From Leptospira sp. (GTDB lineage Bacteria; Spirochaetota; Leptospiria; Leptospirales; Leptospiraceae), in the NCBI GenBank assembly GCA_027533185.1, contig JAPZTS010000010.1, positions 1 to 61,282 on the forward strand: a DNA stretch of 61,282 nucleotides, in the 5' to 3' direction. The notes under the pieces were generated by a model that was not told where the DNA came from, searched no databases, and was given only the letters and a program-made list of their open reading frames with translations. The position numbers and the translations under genes were made by a program. Every line of letters begins with the position of its first letter. Position 1 is the stretch's first letter. Below, piece by piece: positions 53,179 through 61,282 of the stretch.

Positions 53179-54936
53179 ATGATATCTAATAATTATTTTT
53201 CTGATAACGAAGATCTAATCGATCATTTTGATTCGATAACACCTTGGAATGAAATTATCGAAGCATATGAAGAAAATTTTGAAGACTTCCACGAATACCA
53301 AAAAACAAACAAAGAAGAATTAGCTTATGCACCGGGAAACTATGAAGATGCAATCGAGTTTTACAGGTCTACCTTAGAGGCAGGTGGGGACATCTCTGGT
53401 AACGATATCTCGCAAATTGCAAAGGAAATGGATGAAGTTGGTTTAAAGTACCAAAATGGAAATGTCGAGTTTCCAAAAGCTATGGTCGAAGTCGTAGAAA
53501 AAATAAAGTCAGCAGGACTTCTGCCTTATGGAATCCACCGCCACTACGGCGGACTTGGTCTACCATCTGTTGTCCAATCCATGTTGTCGGAGTGTGTATC
53601 CCGTGGTGATGGTTCTCTTGCAATTACTCTTGGATGTATGAATCTCGCAGAAACAGTAGAACGTTTTGGAACAGATGAAATGATCCACGAGTATGTTCCG
53701 AAGATGGCACAAGGGGAACTTTGCGGGGCGATGGCATTGACAGAGCCTAACTATGGTTCCGATCTTCCCAACTTACAGACAAAAGCTGTGAAAGGAGAGG
53801 ACGGGGTTTGGAGGATTAGTGGAACAAAACGGTTCATTACCCATGCCTGTGGGTTTGGGAACGCTCCATCCATCATTCTAACATTGGCAAGGACTGGCTC
53901 TACTACAAGTGGTGCTCGTGGACTATCCTTCTTTTTAGTTCACTCCAAAGATGTATTTGTTGCATCGATCGAAAAGAAGATGGGACTCCATTGTTCTCCT
54001 ACGTGTGAGGTTGTTTTTGAAAATTCACCGGGGATTCTTATCGGAGAAGAAGGGAAGGGTTTAGTAAAGTATTCAATGGCAATGATGAACCAAGCAAGGC
54101 TCAATATTGCTGCGCAGGCCATGGGAATTGCGACGGCTGCTTACTTTGAAGGAAAAAAATACGCAGAAGAAAGAATTCAATTTGGTAAACCGATTGCCCA
54201 AATAACAGCTGTCAAGAAGATGCTCGACCGAATGGAACGAGAAGTTGCCGCAATGCGATGTATACTTTACGAAGCAAGTAGATCAGTGGATATGTATCGT
54301 TGGAAAGAAGAGAGAGCCAAAATGAAAGGCGTCTCAGAGAAAGAAGTCAAAAAGGATGAAAACTTTAAAAAATGGGAAAAACTTGCCTCCCTCTTTACTC
54401 CTCTTTCCAAATACTACATCACGGAGCTTGCAAACCTAGTCGCTTACGACTCACTGCAAATCCACGGTGGTTCTGGTTACACGGAAGATTATGATGTGGC
54501 AAGAATCTATAGAGACGTTCGGATTACAAACATCTATGAAGGAACAACACAATTACAAACGGTTGCTTGTATCGGTGGGATTGTGTCGGGGATGACCGAA
54601 ACGGGAGTTTACCGCGAATATTTCAAAACAGAGATGTCTAGTTTTGTAGTGTCAAGCGAACTATCGGATTTATTCTCTCAGTTTGAATCTGTCGTAGCAG
54701 AATTTACAGAAATTGATTCCACACCACTTCGTGAGGAGCTGGCTTTTGAAGTCGTTGAGTCTGCAGCCAGGTTCCACAACAGTATGCTCCTCGAAAGAAG
54801 CATTGGTCGATCCAAAGTGGAACGGAGGGCACACCGCAAACAACTTACGGAAAGCTATATTTTGGATAGTAAAGCAATCCTCGAGGCTAACCTAACAAGG
54901 ATCCGTGGAAAGAAAAAGTCCCTCCAACTCGTATAG
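53179..54936 (+). CDS. Acyl-CoA dehydrogenase family protein
   Basis: 585 residues. The FAD acyl-CoA dehydrogenase fold is evident: [36 protein letters not shown] (the flavin-contact T-E-P-x-x-G-S-D motif), [22 protein letters not shown], and [20 protein letters not shown] followed by [16 protein letters not shown], a classic end. The N-terminal about 75 residues and the C-terminal extension make it longer than short-chain members, like the large AcdA/FadE-type enzymes. It oxidises an acyl-CoA in fatty-acid breakdown or a related path. A stem-loop follows 44 bases downstream. Confidence 0.92.
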   Translation: MISNNYFSDNEDLIDHFDSITPWNEIIEAYEENFEDFHEYQKTNKEELAYAPGNYEDAIEFYRSTLEAGGDISGNDISQIAKEMDEVGLKYQNGNVEFPKAMVEVVEKIKSAGLLPYGIHRHYGGLGLPSVVQSMLSECVSRGDGSLAITLGCMNLAETVERFGTDEMIHEYVPKMAQGELCGAMALTEPNYGSDLPNLQTKAVKGEDGVWRISGTKRFITHACGFGNAPSIILTLARTGSTTSGARGLSFFLVHSKDVFVASIEKKMGLHCSPTCEVVFENSPGILIGEEGKGLVKYSMAMMNQARLNIAAQAMGIATAAYFEGKKYAEERIQFGKPIAQITAVKKMLDRMEREVAAMRCILYEASRSVDMYRWKEERAKMKGVSEKEVKKDENFKKWEKLASLFTPLSKYYITELANLVAYDSLQIHGGSGYTEDYDVARIYRDVRITNIYEGTTQLQTVACIGGIVSGMTETGVYREYFKTEMSSFVVSSELSDLFSQFESVVAEFTEIDSTPLREELAFEVVESAARFHNSMLLERSIGRSKVERRAHRKQLTESYILDSKAILEANLTRIRGKKKSLQLV

Positions 54937-54979
54937 GTATCTCGTTTCACCTATCTGAGATTGGATTCTCTAAGTCCTG

Positions 54980-55011
54980 GATTGGGGTCGAATTTCCTTT
55001 CGATCCCAATC
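54980..55011. terminator. Stem-loop after the acyl-CoA dehydrogenase gene
   Basis: GATTGGGGTCGAA pairs over 13 positions with TTCGATCCCAATC, with one G-U pair and a 6-base loop. It is well placed to end the acyl-CoA dehydrogenase transcript and separate it from the zinc operon. No T run follows, so termination may not be of the classic kind. Confidence 0.6.
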
Positions 55012-55111
55012 TTCCAAACCTAAGTGTAACCAAAAACCAAGGGAAAACCTATTGCCAGTGGGTGTCCGTTTTTTTTTCCTAAATATTACATAGTTGCATT
55101 GATATTCTGTT

Positions 55112-55136
55112 GCATTTGCAACTGAGTTGCAAATGC
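55112..55136. promoter_or_regulatory. Perfect 25-bp Zur-like palindrome
   Basis: GCATTTGCAACT-G-AGTTGCAAATGC, two 12-base arms around one base, ending 20 bases before the lipoprotein ATG. Its core TGCAACT-G-AGTTGCA has the 7-1-7 shape of Fur-family sites and shares TGCAA-N5-TTGCA with the two boxes before the COG0523 operon. Another GTTGCAT half-site pair lies just upstream (55093-55115). It probably represses the lipoprotein-barrel-znuACB operon when zinc is plentiful. Confidence 0.8.
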
Positions 55137-55156
55137 TTGTCCTATTAGGAGAATTT

Positions 55157-55915
55157 ATGAAATTCAAATCGCTCGTGATTCTATCGGTTCTTGCAGTATT
55201 TGGCAACTGTGCAGAACTCTTCAATTCCGGAAAAGATGATAATAATGATGAACTTTTGTTATTGGGTCTTGCAGCGGGACAAGGTTGCCCTACATCTGCG
55301 GTAACGGCACCGGAAGCAGGTACAAGAATTAATTTTGAAGCTTGTGCTCCCCTAGATACAGGACTTGCTCTTTCCGCAACTGGGTTCCAAGCAAGGAGTG
55401 TAACTCTAAGTGGTGGACTTGTTGGTACTTCTGGTGCATCCAACATTGTATCCCTTGCATCGAGACTTTCCAATGTTGGGGGATCCAAAAAAGCAACTGT
55501 GGAAGTTGTCTATCGATTGAACTCTGCAACATCTTGGTTGGCTGTACACTTAATTGGAACTACAAACTTCAATGGTCCAGGCTTCCGTCTCAATGCGACT
55601 GGTCCGCAAAAATTGGTAGATACTCAGCCTTCTGCGTTAGGAACTACCTCATGGCCAAGTTCCGTGAACACGGATAAAACTGTTTGTTTAGAAGTCCATG
55701 AAGAGGGAGCAGGGGCTCATATCTTTGGATGGCAAGGTGCTTGCGCTTCTGTCAATCGAGGTGTCTATGAATTCGAAGAAGAGGACGTTGTCATTCCATC
55801 GGGACTTGGTGGAGATCGAGTGGGACTTATCCTCAATGGAGCTACAGTTAAGTCGATCACAATCTTTACGAAGAACGTTGGAACTGCTGGTTCCTTCCTC
55901 CCTGGTGGGTTCTAA
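55157..55915 (+). CDS. Novel lipoprotein heading the zinc-uptake operon
   Basis: About 252 residues from ATG 55157, with TAGGAGA in front; the upstream ATG at 55127 lies inside the palindrome and is rejected. Lipobox VFGNC (C18). The mature part starts with an acidic stretch (GKDDNNDELLLL) and continues as a beta-rich domain with several cysteines (GQGCPTSAV, FEACAPLD, KTVCLEVHEEG, GACASVN). HEEGAGAH holds two His and two Glu close together, a conceivable metal site. No family recognised. It is 18 bases before the barrel gene, first in the zinc operon, so a surface zinc-binding role is a reasonable guess. Confidence 0.62.
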   Translation: MKFKSLVILSVLAVFGNCAELFNSGKDDNNDELLLLGLAAGQGCPTSAVTAPEAGTRINFEACAPLDTGLALSATGFQARSVTLSGGLVGTSGASNIVSLASRLSNVGGSKKATVEVVYRLNSATSWLAVHLIGTTNFNGPGFRLNATGPQKLVDTQPSALGTTSWPSSVNTDKTVCLEVHEEGAGAHIFGWQGACASVNRGVYEFEEEDVVIPSGLGGDRVGLILNGATVKSITIFTKNVGTAGSFLPGGF

Positions 55916-55933
55916 GGATCAATTATCTTTTCT

Positions 55934-57283
55934 ATGCGAAAGCAATTCTTAAACTGGAAGTCATTGTCAGCTCTGTTGGCAATGGCTTTTGTCATTTCTA
56001 TCTATTCACAAACTTCCAAATGGGAAGAGGAACTGAACGGTTCTGATGGTTCTCAAAAGAAAAAATACCTCAACATTGCCCAAGCGAAACCATCTACCGA
56101 AAATTGGGAAGCCGATCTAGAAAATGATCTAAAAGAACAAGAAGAGAAAGACCGTGGTATGTCTGGTAGCCGAGGGGTCACCTCACCAGTGCAAACGGGG
56201 AATCAAATCAACAGGTCTGCGCAAAATCTTATGATGGATGTATCCGCGGCGATTGATCTCGTGGGTGCCTGGGATAGAAACAAACCACGAGGAACGGGGG
56301 ACAGGATCGACAACAAACTCGATGTCCGAACCGCCGAATTTGGATTCACAGGTGCCGTGGACCAGTGGCTCCGTGCCAACTTTCTTGCGGCTGCCCACGG
56401 AGAGAATGGACAGTATTTTTTTGAAGTGCATGAAGCCAACGTTCAATTCCCTTTTTTACCATTTAACACCTCGCTCAAAGTAGGGCAGATGTTTATGGAC
56501 ATCGGACGTTTGAATAAAATCCACTCACATGACAGACCATTTACGATGACACCCATAGTTCACGAAAAGTTCTTTGGTTGGGAATCTGCAATGGATACGG
56601 GAGCCGAATTTAGTATTTTACTTCCTTGGAAATTTATTACCCAGGAACTCGTGTTTGGCGCGACAAACGGGATGAAATGGGGTCACGCACACAGTGCAGG
56701 ACAACCAAAAAACAATCCCATGGCCTATGCCCACCTAAAACATTTTTATTATTTTGGAAATAACTGGGGAACCCAGTTCGGATTTAGCGGGGTTCGTTAT
56801 GAACCAACCCAAAACCGAAGGAACGAACGATTTTTATATGGAATGGACGCCGTCCTTAGGTGGAATCGTTCCAATCTGAGAGAGCTTATGTTCATGACTG
56901 AGGCTTGGTACCAACAGGAATTTTTTCCTGAAGTGGCTGACCCAGTGACATTTGAACAATCGAGAGCCCCAACTAGAAACCAGTGGGGATACTACCTCTT
57001 TATCGACTACAAATTCCACCAACTTTGGTCTGGTGGGGTTCGTTTTGACTATTTTACAGATAAATCCCTTGTAGGTAGCAATGGTAGGTCTGTTGACAAT
57101 GCGATTGAAGCCCAATCTTTACAGGTGACTTTTCACAGCTCCGAATTTGGAAAGATACGAGGTTCTATAGAACGAAGATTTATAATGGACTACTCAAAAA
57201 CGGACTTTCAGGAAGTTAGAGAAATCCGATTCTATGCCCAAGCCGTTGCTATTTTAGGTTCCCATCCGGCACATAGTTATTAA
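55934..57283 (+). CDS. Outer-membrane barrel protein of the zinc operon
   Basis: 449 residues. A signal peptide (SALLAMAFVISIYSQ) is followed by an acidic coiled linker (NWEADLENDLKEQEEKD), then a porin-like barrel. LKVGQMFMDIGRLNKIHSHDRP, then the block FFGWESAMDTGAEFSILLPW match a set of outer-membrane proteins I associate with ZnuABC loci in Gram-negatives. HAHSAGQPKNNPMAYAHLKHFYYF is His-rich. There is no TonB box or plug domain, so it would be a passive or specific porin. Spacing (18 bases before, 12 after) places it in the znuACB operon. Zinc passage across the outer membrane is inferred. Confidence 0.68.
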   Translation: MRKQFLNWKSLSALLAMAFVISIYSQTSKWEEELNGSDGSQKKKYLNIAQAKPSTENWEADLENDLKEQEEKDRGMSGSRGVTSPVQTGNQINRSAQNLMMDVSAAIDLVGAWDRNKPRGTGDRIDNKLDVRTAEFGFTGAVDQWLRANFLAAAHGENGQYFFEVHEANVQFPFLPFNTSLKVGQMFMDIGRLNKIHSHDRPFTMTPIVHEKFFGWESAMDTGAEFSILLPWKFITQELVFGATNGMKWGHAHSAGQPKNNPMAYAHLKHFYYFGNNWGTQFGFSGVRYEPTQNRRNERFLYGMDAVLRWNRSNLRELMFMTEAWYQQEFFPEVADPVTFEQSRAPTRNQWGYYLFIDYKFHQLWSGGVRFDYFTDKSLVGSNGRSVDNAIEAQSLQVTFHSSEFGKIRGSIERRFIMDYSKTDFQEVREIRFYAQAVAILGSHPAHSY

Positions 57284-57295
57284 AATTTTGGAGAG

Positions 57296-58237
57296 ATGAT
57301 TTTGAAACGAGTTCAATTGAATTGGGTTTACATCCTAACAATTAGTTTACTTACAGGGGTATCGATGAACCCACTCGGTGCCAAGGTCTCTCTTGTCGCC
57401 AGTGTTACTGATATCCAATATATCGCAGAACAGATCGGAGGCGACAGAGTCACTGTTTATGGAATGATTCGTGGATTCGATGATCCTCATTTTGTTATGA
57501 CTCGGCCTGATTTTTTGGTAAACCTCAATACCGCAGATGTTCTCTGCGTCATTGGTCTTGATTTGGAAGTTGGATGGATTCCTTATCTACAACAACAAGC
57601 GAGGAATATCAAAATCCAAAAGGGTCAGCCCGGCTACTGTGACACTTCTGTTGGAGTCAAAATTTTGGGTGAGCCCACTGTGATGATGGACCGTTCGATG
57701 GGTGATATGCATATCTATGGAAATCCGCATTATGCCACCGATCCTATCAATGCCATCCAAATAGGTCTGAATGTAAAAAACGCACTCACTCGTGTTGATC
57801 CCATGAATGGTGATTATTATGAAAAAAACTTCCTCAATTTAAAGAATCGTCTGATTTCCGTGACCAAAGAAGAACTCAAAAAAATGGAACCTTATTTTGG
57901 ATTGAAGGTTGCTGTTTTCCACGACCAGTTTGTGTATCTAGCTACTCGCTTCAAATTTAATGCAAACCTCACAATAGAGGAAAGACCTGGTGTTCCGCCA
58001 TCGGTTCGTTATATGGATCAGGTTGTGAGTTATATGTTAGCTGAAAAAATAAAAATTATTTTAATTGGCCCATATCACAATCCAAAGTATGCAGAATATG
58101 TATCTTCTAAGGTACCTGGCTCTCAAGTAGTCACACTTCCAGTTTCCGTTGGAGGAAGTAATGAAGCAAAAACCTACGAGGACATGATCCGCATCTCCCT
58201 AGAAAAAATACGAAATGCTTCAGACCAAACCAAGTAG
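57296..58237 (+). CDS. znuA: Zinc ABC transporter substrate-binding protein
   Basis: 313 residues, periplasmic, signal peptide VYILTISLLTGVSMNPLGA. The cluster-9 metal-binding fold is clear: the ligand His residues are H65 (FDDPHFV), H145 (YGNPHYATDP) and H209 (VFHDQFVY), with an acidic ligand expected in the C-terminal lobe. The His-rich loop of many ZnuA proteins is missing. ATG 57296 follows the barrel gene by 12 bases, though a TTG two codons later has better ribosome-site spacing. Zn2+ over Mn2+ is inferred from the operon and boxes. Confidence 0.87.
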   Translation: MILKRVQLNWVYILTISLLTGVSMNPLGAKVSLVASVTDIQYIAEQIGGDRVTVYGMIRGFDDPHFVMTRPDFLVNLNTADVLCVIGLDLEVGWIPYLQQQARNIKIQKGQPGYCDTSVGVKILGEPTVMMDRSMGDMHIYGNPHYATDPINAIQIGLNVKNALTRVDPMNGDYYEKNFLNLKNRLISVTKEELKKMEPYFGLKVAVFHDQFVYLATRFKFNANLTIEERPGVPPSVRYMDQVVSYMLAEKIKIILIGPYHNPKYAEYVSSKVPGSQVVTLPVSVGGSNEAKTYEDMIRISLEKIRNASDQTK

Positions 58238-58931
58238 TGGTATTCAAATCTCTCAGGAATTAGTCCGAGTAGACAACCTTTGTGTTGGTTATAGGTCAGG
58301 CTTTCCAGTCGTAAGGGATATCAATTTCGTACTCCAAACAGGAAAGTCCTATGCACTTGTAGGTGGAAATGGTTCAGGAAAAACTACTTTGTTCCGCACT
58401 CTTACATCTCTCCAAAGTCCACTCTCTGGCAAAATCCATATATCAAAAAAAATAAAGTCTTCATATGTTCCTCAGGCAAAAAAAATGGCACTGAGTTTCC
58501 CACTCAGTGTACAAGATGTACTGCTGATGCCAAAAAATTATGGATTCAGCTTTTTGCCTAAAAAGAAGTTCACCGATCCTGAATGGATCCTTTTAGAAAG
58601 ATCAGGTGTTTCTGAATATTTGAAAAAACAAATTTCGGAGTGTAGCGGAGGTCAATTGCAGAAGGTTCTCATCCTTCGTGCCTTATTTACGGATGCAGAC
58701 TTAGTATACCTCGATGAGCCAATGGATTCACTCGATCATAAGTCGCATGATCTGTTCCAAAAGATTCTCGGTGAATACTTGCAGTCAGGAAACCGCTCTT
58801 TATTCTTTATCACACATAACTTAAACCAAGATTGGGATTCCGGATTTGATGAAATTTTTGAAATCGATGAAGGAAGATTCTATAATATCACAAAGGGAGA
58901 AAGGCCACCTAACTGCCACCATTATGACTAA
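58215..58931 (+). CDS. znuC: Zinc ABC transporter ATPase
   Basis: 238 residues. Walker A GGNGSGKTTLF, Q-loop SYVPQAKKM, signature CSGGQLQKVLI, Walker B ADLVYLDEP, and H-loop FITHNLN. These are the ATPase of a metal ABC importer, family MntB/ZnuC. The start overlaps znuA by 23 bases, and the end overlaps znuB by 8, so translation is coupled. The first 15 residues before VRVDNLCVGYR are a short extra tail. Confidence 0.9.
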   Translation: MLQTKPSSGIQISQELVRVDNLCVGYRSGFPVVRDINFVLQTGKSYALVGGNGSGKTTLFRTLTSLQSPLSGKIHISKKIKSSYVPQAKKMALSFPLSVQDVLLMPKNYGFSFLPKKKFTDPEWILLERSGVSEYLKKQISECSGGQLQKVLILRALFTDADLVYLDEPMDSLDHKSHDLFQKILGEYLQSGNRSLFFITHNLNQDWDSGFDEIFEIDEGRFYNITKGERPPNCHHYD

Positions 58932-59781
58932 CCTAATACAAAGTTGGGAATTATTTTTACCTCAAATCCTTCTTGGAACTATCTTGGGTTCAGTACTCAG
59001 TATTATGGGTATCCTCATTGTCCTTCGTAAACTCAGCTTTTTTGGTGTGACCCTGTCTCAGGCGGTTAGCTTTTCTGTCGCCGTTTGTCTTTTTTTTGGA
59101 TGGAACGGAGAACTGGTTCCAATACTACTTTCTTCCATTCTTATTTTGCCACTTTTAGCAATCAAGAGATCAACTTCCATTCGGGAAGATGTCGTGTTAG
59201 GAATTCTATTTGTGTTTTTTTCGTCTGCATCACAATTTCTTTTGTCTTTGGGTGGTAATGTTCAAACCCATATCTTGGCCTCTTACTTCGGAGATATACT
59301 TACTTCCCAAGTGCGTCTCAATTCACCCTATCTTATCGTTATTATTTTTTGTTTGGTTGTCTTCCTAAGTTTTTTTCGACGATTTTTATACATAAGTTTT
59401 GATTCCGACCAATATCGGATCCAAGTAGGGCGCCCAGTCCTTTACGAAATTTTGTTTTTCTTCGTCCTTGTAGCTACTCTTACCGTTGCCGTCAACTTAT
59501 TGGGAACATTCTACTCCATTAGTCATTTGTTAGTTCCTGTTTTTGCACTCCTTCCATTTGTTCGCTCTTTGCGAATTCTTGCGGTCGCAGTCGCTTTGTT
59601 TTCGATGGTTGGAACCTGGATTGGTTTTTTTTTAAGTCTTGTTGGACTGAAAATTGGGGAAGAGATTATTTACTTTCCAACATCATCGACCATTGTCTTG
59701 GTTTTAATTCTTTTGGCAGTGCTTACATTATCTGTAAAAAAACTTATCTCTCTTAAAACTAAAAAAATTGCCGATAGATAA
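58924..59781 (+). CDS. znuB: Zinc ABC transporter permease
   Basis: 285 residues from ATG 58924; a longer frame from 58846 runs through znuC and is not used. About eight to nine helices of the ABC-3 family: the start ILLGTILGSVLSIMGILIVLRKLSFFGVTLSQAVSF (L-R-K-L-S-F-F-G...S.A) is the hallmark, followed by SIREDVVLGILFVFFSS and GTFYSISHLLVPVFALL. It completes ZnuACB. Confidence 0.9.
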   Translation: MTNLIQSWELFLPQILLGTILGSVLSIMGILIVLRKLSFFGVTLSQAVSFSVAVCLFFGWNGELVPILLSSILILPLLAIKRSTSIREDVVLGILFVFFSSASQFLLSLGGNVQTHILASYFGDILTSQVRLNSPYLIVIIFCLVVFLSFFRRFLYISFDSDQYRIQVGRPVLYEILFFFVLVATLTVAVNLLGTFYSISHLLVPVFALLPFVRSLRILAVAVALFSMVGTWIGFFLSLVGLKIGEEIIYFPTSSTIVLVLILLAVLTLSVKKLISLKTKKIADR

Positions 59782-59784
59782 GTT

Positions 59785-60666
59785 GTGATTAAAATTCCCT
59801 GCAATAGTTGCGGCTCGATGGATTTTTTGCCCTTGTATCAAAAGTCGAGTCCTCTCGGTGAAATCTTTCAAATTGTTAGATGTAGCAAGTGTTCACTTGT
59901 ACAAGTAAATCCTCAACCATCACAAGAAGATGTGAAAAAATACTACGAGGGGTCTTACTTTACAGAACGTACCGAACGAGGATATGATAATTACTATTCA
60001 GAGACACTTAAAAAGGAAATCTCCCGAGTCTTTGTTCTCAATTTAAAGGATTTGGGATTTTTTCCTTGGGAAGAGAAGCGAATACAAACAGTGTCAGAAG
60101 CTTTATCAAGTTTGGATATAGGTTGTGCAGCTGGTTACTTTGTCTCCTTTTTAAAAGACCGTGGTTACACTGCCTCTGGAATTGAGATTGCCCCAGGCCC
60201 AGTCAAATTTGCAAGAGAGGTGCTTGGACTTAGTATCTTTCAAGAGGATTTTTTAAGTTGGGACCTAACATTCCAAAAAAAATTTGATATAATAACTCTT
60301 TGGGCAACAATAGAACACCTTCACAGACCAAAGGAAACTTTAGAAAAAATAAATGGCCATCTAAAACCAGGTGGCATACTCATTCTTTCGACATGTCGGT
60401 ATGGAATTCTTGCTAAGTGGAAAGGACTTCAATGGCGGTATTTAAATGTTCCTGAGCACCTTTACTACTATTCTTACAACGGTTTGGAAAAATTACTAAA
60501 CGAGTTGGGATATAACATAACAAAGGGTTTTTCCTATGGAAGTGGTATGACTAACATCAAAAATGCGAATCTTTGGTTTCGGATTCGAAAGAAGTTTTTT
60601 GATTGGCTAGTAAAATATACCAATTCAGGTGATATGATGGTTTTTCTTGCGAAAAAGCCAGATTGA
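59785..60666 (+). CDS. Class I SAM-dependent methyltransferase with zinc-ribbon-like N-terminus
   Basis: 293 residues, GTG start 3 bases after znuB, so co-transcribed. The N-terminus has four Cys in a ribbon (CNSCGSMDF ... RCSKCSLVQVNPQP), then the methyltransferase fold: LDIGCAAGYFVSFLKDRGY, GIEIAPGPVKFA, IITLWATIEHLHRPKETLEKI, LKPGGILILSTCRYG. This pairing occurs in sugar C-methyltransferases and similar enzymes. Substrate unknown; an envelope sugar or nucleotide is possible. Its presence after znuB may be a chance read-through position. Confidence 0.83.
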   Translation: MIKIPCNSCGSMDFLPLYQKSSPLGEIFQIVRCSKCSLVQVNPQPSQEDVKKYYEGSYFTERTERGYDNYYSETLKKEISRVFVLNLKDLGFFPWEEKRIQTVSEALSSLDIGCAAGYFVSFLKDRGYTASGIEIAPGPVKFAREVLGLSIFQEDFLSWDLTFQKKFDIITLWATIEHLHRPKETLEKINGHLKPGGILILSTCRYGILAKWKGLQWRYLNVPEHLYYYSYNGLEKLLNELGYNITKGFSYGSGMTNIKNANLWFRIRKKFFDWLVKYTNSGDMMVFLAKKPD

Positions 60667-60689
60667 TGGGGCTAAATAATCGCATATTC

Positions 60690-61282
60690 TTACATTCGTG
60701 TATAAATATCTTCTAAACAAAAGGACAGAATTGTTTCTAAATTTTGAGTTGCGTCTATGAAAATAGCCTCTTCGGGTAATACAGAAAGATAATTGCCATA
60801 GATTCTTTCTTGGTTTTCCTCATCATCGAAAGCTTCTTTTTTGCCACCGCGACTGGCCCTTCTATCTTTTGCTTCCTCTGGTGTGATGTCTAAAAAGTAG
60901 ACAATGTCGGGAGTCGGAAAGTTTTCTGAAAGATTTCTTTCTAAGATTTCTTCCGCATCCTCCGCATTTTCACCTTGGTATGCAGCCGTTGAAAAATAGT
61001 AACGATCTTGAATGATAGTTGTACCCGCGGCTAAACTTGGCTTAATTGTTTTTGAGACAGATTCCTTTCGGTCCTTGATAAACAAATTCAATTGTTCTAA
61101 TCGACTGAGCTGTATATTACCGCTTAAAAATTCACGAATTTGCTTTCCTGAATCGCTTTCTGTCGGTTCTCTATGCCATTTGACATTGATATTTTTCTTT
61201 TGTAATGATTCCGCAACTAGCTTTGAAACAGTAGTTTTCCCAGATCCATCGATTCCCTCAAAGACGATAAACAAACTTTTCG
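60690..61282 (-). CDS. tmk: Thymidylate kinase, 5' end cut by window edge
   Basis: At least 195 residues. P-loop FEGIDGSGKTT at the N-terminus, then the DR(Y/H) motif in IIQDRYYFSTAAYQG, the lid region with RRASRGG, and FFLDITPEEA. It phosphorylates dTMP to dTDP. In the frame upstream of the TTG at 61274 the codons read AAA AGT, giving KSLFIVFEGID, a usual Tmk start, so the true ATG probably lies just beyond the window. It converges with the methyltransferase gene, 23 bases apart. Confidence 0.9.
   Translation of the reverse strand, partial: KSLFIVFEGIDGSGKTTVSKLVAESLQKKNINVKWHREPTESDSGKQIREFLSGNIQLSRLEQLNLFIKDRKESVSKTIKPSLAAGTTIIQDRYYFSTAAYQGENAEDAEEILERNLSENFPTPDIVYFLDITPEEAKDRRASRGGKKEAFDDEENQERIYGNYLSVLPEEAIFIDATQNLETILSFCLEDIYTRM

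Noticed and set aside
58846..58923. Longer N-terminus for znuB
   Set aside because: It overlaps the znuC gene, and the extra residues do not resemble a permease start.
1..61282. tRNA, rRNA, CRISPR arrays or insertion sequences
   Set aside because: Looked for cloverleaf-like, repeat-spacer and transposase signals while reading and found none; a covariance-model scan was not possible.

Overview
The window looks like the chromosome of a spirochaete of the genus Leptospira, probably a saprophytic or environmental member. The DNA is AT-rich, ORFs are densely packed on both strands, and there are many short lipoproteins with spirochaete-type lipoboxes. Large sensory kinases, several methyl-accepting chemotaxis proteins and orphan outer-membrane barrels fit the same picture, as do small families such as TIGR02450-like, DUF2805-like and DUF1826. 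The assignment rests on protein character only. I saw no rRNA, tRNA, CRISPR array or intact transposase.

Layout. 1-6.0 kb is an accessory, partly decayed stretch. It holds a Phd/VapC toxin-antitoxin pair, a hypothetical gene running into vapC, a secreted-protein gene with an internal stop, a C-terminal remnant of a retropepsin-like aspartic protease, a four-gene CDP-6-deoxyhexose cluster (rfbG, cupin epimerase, rfbF, epimerase/reductase) and a degraded region upstream of it. 6-25.4 kb is mostly signalling: two chemotaxis receptors, a 7TM hybrid kinase/response regulator/PP2C phosphatase, and a 1.7-thousand-residue CheB-CheR-PAS-kinase fusion translationally coupled to a single-domain response regulator. 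A SulP transporter, a frameshifted CsgG-like lipoprotein, an outer-membrane barrel and an SDR are interspersed. 25.5-32.9 kb carries envelope proteins (lipocalin, CrtA-like protein, beta-propeller lipoprotein, Ser/Thr-rich lipoprotein, barrel) and a TetR regulator divergent from the barrel with an inverted repeat between them.

33-48.8 kb is centred on osmoregulated periplasmic glucan genes (opgG, a small ORF, opgH). Opposite them run a GT-C-like membrane protein, a hybrid kinase and an HGSNAT-like acyltransferase, followed by an SGNH hydrolase with a membrane-anchored partner. A chemotaxis receptor precedes this block; a HEAT-repeat lipoprotein and a GNAT acetyltransferase close it. 48.9-61.3 kb is most coherently read as a zinc-limitation response. 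One arm is COG0523 GTPase, peroxiredoxin-like protein and DUF1826. The other is lipoprotein, outer-membrane barrel and ZnuA/ZnuC/ZnuB. Both arms have copies of a TGCAA-N5-TTGCA palindrome upstream, one of them a perfect 25-bp inverted repeat. A chemotaxis receptor diverges from the first arm across two such boxes, and an acyl-CoA dehydrogenase lies between the arms. The window ends in a methyltransferase and the start-proximal end of tmk.

The best candidate for something little described is the zinc regulon: a new lipoprotein and outer-membrane barrel joined to znuACB, and a chemotaxis receptor that may share the same operator region.
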